From: Clostridiales bacterium
GTDB taxonomy: Bacteria > Bacillota > Sulfobacillia > RBS10-35
Direction of reading: 5' to 3'
Length of the DNA: 64,000 nucleotides
Assembly: GCA_018729555.1 (NCBI GenBank)
Contig: JAHHQG010000025.1
Span: 248,001 to 312,000 of the forward strand
In this document: positions 61,932 through 64,000 of the stretch, piece by piece
Position numbering within the stretch: the first letter of the stretch is position 1
How the letters are laid out: each line of letters begins with the position of its first letter
Translations under genes and position numbers: made by a program
Notes under the pieces: generated by a model
Databases searched by the model: none
Told to the model about the DNA's origin: nothing
What the model saw: only the letters and a program-made list of their open reading frames with translations

Positions 61932-63190
61932 GACGCCGCCACCCCTTCCCTGGGCCGGAGGATCACCTGGACCCGAGGCCCTTCCATGGCCTTCCGCCAC
62001 GAAGCCTCCACGGCCTCCGCCGTCGCCCGGGAGAGGCCATCCCAGACGATACCGGGAGGATAGCCATAAAAGAGGAGATCCGTCAGAAGATCGGCCGCTT
62101 CCCCAGGGTGGTCCAGCGAGCGGAGGAAGCGGCCCCTGAGGCGCTTCAGGGTCCGGTGCACCTCGTCTTTCTGAAGGGGGTGCCTCAGCCCTTCCTGAAC
62201 CGCCGCCAGCCATCCCTCGGGATCTTCCGTCTCGCCTTCCACCACCAGGTAGGGGGCTTTTCGCCCTCCCCGCCACCCGTAGGCGAGAGTATCGTCCACC
62301 TGCCCTTGGGCTTCTGCCCACTCTCGCCAGGGGCTGCTGCGGCCGAGGAGAGTCTGTAGGGCCGCCAGGGTTAAAAGCTCGCCTTCGGGGTCCACCTGCG
62401 AGACCTTCCACGCCAAAGCCGCCCAGGGATAGGCGGCGGGGATGACCCCTTCCAGCACCTCTTTGGCCGCTCCCTCCGGTTCGGGGTCGAGGACGGCTTC
62501 CCCGTCCTGGGGATGCCATGAAAAGGCGCGCGAGAGATGGTCTACCGTTTCGGCCACCTCCTCCGGCTCCAGTGGGCCTGCCGCCACCAAAAGGCCCCGG
62601 GACGGGTGGTAAAAGGTCCGGTGGAGGAAGCGAAGGAACTGGCTATCGATCTTCTTCAAGGATTCGGGAGACCCCAGGAGATCCTCCTTTCGGGATGGAG
62701 TGTAAAAGAGGGCTTCCCGCAAGGAACGCTCCCGCCAGTAGCCGGGATCATCCCGGCTGAGGGCCAGCTCCCGCTGGATGATGAGCCGCTCCCGCTCCAC
62801 ATCTTCTTCCGTGAAGATGGCCTCGTGGACCAGGGCGAGGAGGAGGGGAAGGACGTCCCTGGGGGAAGCGGACCCAGCCGCCACATAAGTGGTGTAATCC
62901 TCCGTGGTGTAGGCATTGGCTTCCAGGCCCAAAAGGGCAAACTCCACGCTGATGTCCCCTTCGTCCTTTTCGAAGAGGAGATGCTCCAGGAGATGAGGAG
63001 CTCCCGGCGGGACCGGGATGAGGGACGACCCCGCCTTCACCCCGTCCAGGCGCCCGGGGAGGGGCACCGTCCACTGCCAGACCGTTTCGGACCTTTCCAC
63101 GCGGGGAAGGATGGCCAGGCGAGGACCGCCGGGAAGGCGGGCCAGCCACAGCCGGTCGCCCCAAGGAAGGGATACCCAGGATCCCGTCAT
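61928..63190 (-). CDS. M16-family zinc metallopeptidase (YmfH-like), catalytic subunit
   Basis: 420 residues. The inverted zinc motif HLLEHLLF (HxxEH) is intact near residue 66, with the distal Glu in ERERLIIQREL about 75 residues later, so this copy should be active. C-terminal M16 half-domain follows. It pairs with the upstream M16 gene on the same strand, overlapping it by 4 bases. Such pairs (YmfF/YmfH, PqqL-like) act on peptides or process small modified peptides. Confidence 0.9.
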   Translation of the reverse strand: MTGSWVSLPWGDRLWLARLPGGPRLAILPRVERSETVWQWTVPLPGRLDGVKAGSSLIPVPPGAPHLLEHLLFEKDEGDISVEFALLGLEANAYTTEDYTTYVAAGSASPRDVLPLLLALVHEAIFTEEDVERERLIIQRELALSRDDPGYWRERSLREALFYTPSRKEDLLGSPESLKKIDSQFLRFLHRTFYHPSRGLLVAAGPLEPEEVAETVDHLSRAFSWHPQDGEAVLDPEPEGAAKEVLEGVIPAAYPWAALAWKVSQVDPEGELLTLAALQTLLGRSSPWREWAEAQGQVDDTLAYGWRGGRKAPYLVVEGETEDPEGWLAAVQEGLRHPLQKDEVHRTLKRLRGRFLRSLDHPGEAADLLTDLLFYGYPPGIVWDGLSRATAEAVEASWRKAMEGPRVQVILRPREGVAAS

Positions 63191-64000
63191 GGGGAGGCAC
63201 CTCCGGGATGAAGGCGGTAGAGGGTATCCAGGCGCAGGCGGGCAGCGACCCCTGAAAGCTCCGACAGCTCCAGGGTGTTGAGGACCTCCTCTTCCTCCTC
63301 CCAGCGGTAGGTACGCCCGTGGAGGAACGCCTCCAGGGATTCGTCCAGGAGAAACGACGGTTCTTCCCGCTCATAACGGAGCTCTTCCCGCCGCAGGCGG
63401 AGGGCCGATGTCAGGGCCTTCCCATCGATGGCCCCCTCCTGGAGGGCCGCCACTTCGTCGGCCATGGCTGTCTGGGCATGGGCCAGGGTTTCCTCGTCCA
63501 CTGCCGCCTCCAGGACCAGGAGGCTGAGGGCCCGGTCCAGGTGGGAGCCCACGTCGTAGGACCAGGCCTTTTCCTCCCGGACCACCTGGAAGAGGCGGGA
63601 AGCGGGGGAAGACCCCAGGAGGTGGTGGATCACCCGCAGGACGTAGCCTTCCCGGCTGCCCCAGGGAACACCTGCCCGGTAGGCCATGAGGAGCCGGGCT
63701 TCTTCCCCTCCCAGGGCTTCATCCACTTCCTGAGGGTCTACGGTTGGGGGAAGGGGACGAAGAGGCGGCCAGGGATCGCCGCTTCCCGGCGGAAGGATCT
63801 CTTGCAGGGACGAAAGGAAGGCTTCCGCACCTTCTCCCGCCACCCCCACGAAGAGGCGGCCGTCCTGGAGAAGCCGCCGGTGAAAGGTGAAAAGGTCCTC
63901 GGGCGTGCAGCGGGAAGCTTCCTCGGCCATGGCCTCAAGGGAGAGACCCCAGATTTCGCCCCGGGCCACCCGCTCCCTGAGCCGGTACCAGAGGTAGGCT
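63187..64000 (-). CDS. M16-family peptidase-like protein (YmfF-like), 5' end outside window
   Basis: About 270 C-terminal residues are visible; the frame is open to the window edge. MAYRAGVPWGSREGYVLRVIHHLLGSSPASRLFQVVREEKAWSYDV-like content is the M16 C-terminal half-domain (LGSSPASRLFQVVREEKAW is typical). The region that could carry HxxEH is outside the window, so activity cannot be judged. In such pairs one partner is often non-catalytic. Confidence 0.88.
   Translation of the reverse strand, partial: AYLWYRLRERVARGEIWGLSLEAMAEEASRCTPEDLFTFHRRLLQDGRLFVGVAGEGAEAFLSSLQEILPPGSGDPWPPLRPLPPTVDPQEVDEALGGEEARLLMAYRAGVPWGSREGYVLRVIHHLLGSSPASRLFQVVREEKAWSYDVGSHLDRALSLLVLEAAVDEETLAHAQTAMADEVAALQEGAIDGKALTSALRLRREELRYEREEPSFLLDESLEAFLHGRTYRWEEEEEVLNTLELSELSGVAARLRLDTLYRLHPGGASP

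Overview
The window is a gene-dense, GC-rich stretch of a Bacillota (Firmicutes) chromosome, probably from a thermophilic, protein-degrading lineage. The assignment rests on markers seen together here: RemA next to rpoZ, a PASTA-domain Ser/Thr kinase with its PP2C phosphatase, Hsp33, an Asp23/Gls24 protein, a zinc-type L28, a ydaO-type c-di-AMP riboswitch, a DUF2600 terpene synthase and a coenzyme B12-dependent ribonucleotide reductase. The genus cannot be named from the sequence. Many genes overlap by 4 bases (ATGA or GTGA), so long operons are likely. No rRNA, tRNA or CRISPR array was seen.

Layout. 1-1936: 3' end of nrdJ, a small ORF, a shared terminator and a convergent RluA-type pseudouridine synthase. 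2100-4931: a rearranged secreted subtilase. Its signal peptide and C-terminal end lie on the + strand. Its catalytic body lies between them, inverted, bounded by an 81-bp perfect inverted repeat and interrupted by a TnpB-only IS200/IS605-type element. 5154-10797: a complete dipeptide/oligopeptide ABC transporter. 10850-14228: a c-di-AMP riboswitch with terminator ahead of an ectoine-type (Ehu) ABC transporter. 14225-22623: YtpB-like terpene synthase, M3 oligopeptidase, small membrane protein, K+/H+ antiporter, SDR, FAD reductase and a double nitrilase protein.

22661-38851: the housekeeping block remA, rpoZ, coaBC, (acetoacetate-CoA ligase), priA, def-fmt as one fused ORF, rsmB, stp, prkC, rsgA, rpe, hslO, rpmB (opposite strand), asp23-like and recG. 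38952-40340: a secreted small protein and an acetamidase/formamidase whose C-terminus is replaced. 40191-46384: a compositionally distinct island with an ECF sigma factor, an overlapping membrane protein, two ABC ATPases and two permeases. 46609-51243: DUF763 protein, serine beta-lactamase-like hydrolase and prolyl oligopeptidase.

51249-55602 (minus strand): coaX, bifunctional nuclease, acyl-ACP reductase, then greA-lysS-prolyl oligopeptidase behind a consensus sigma-A promoter. 55703-58277: a DUF2520 dehydrogenase-like gene with panB and panC. 58264-64000 (minus strand): BirA with an unusual N-terminus, a secreted propeller-like protein, hutH and two M16 peptidase-family proteins.

Together the genes suggest a cell living on peptides and amino acids (S8, M3, S9 and M16 peptidases, a peptide importer, HutH). 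It controls osmolyte uptake through c-di-AMP and makes pantothenate and CoA itself (PanB, PanC, CoaX, CoaBC). The observations most worth checking are the inverted subtilase locus, the Def-Fmt fusion, the riboswitch-controlled ectoine importer, and the sigma/ABC island that appears to have cut an acetamidase gene.
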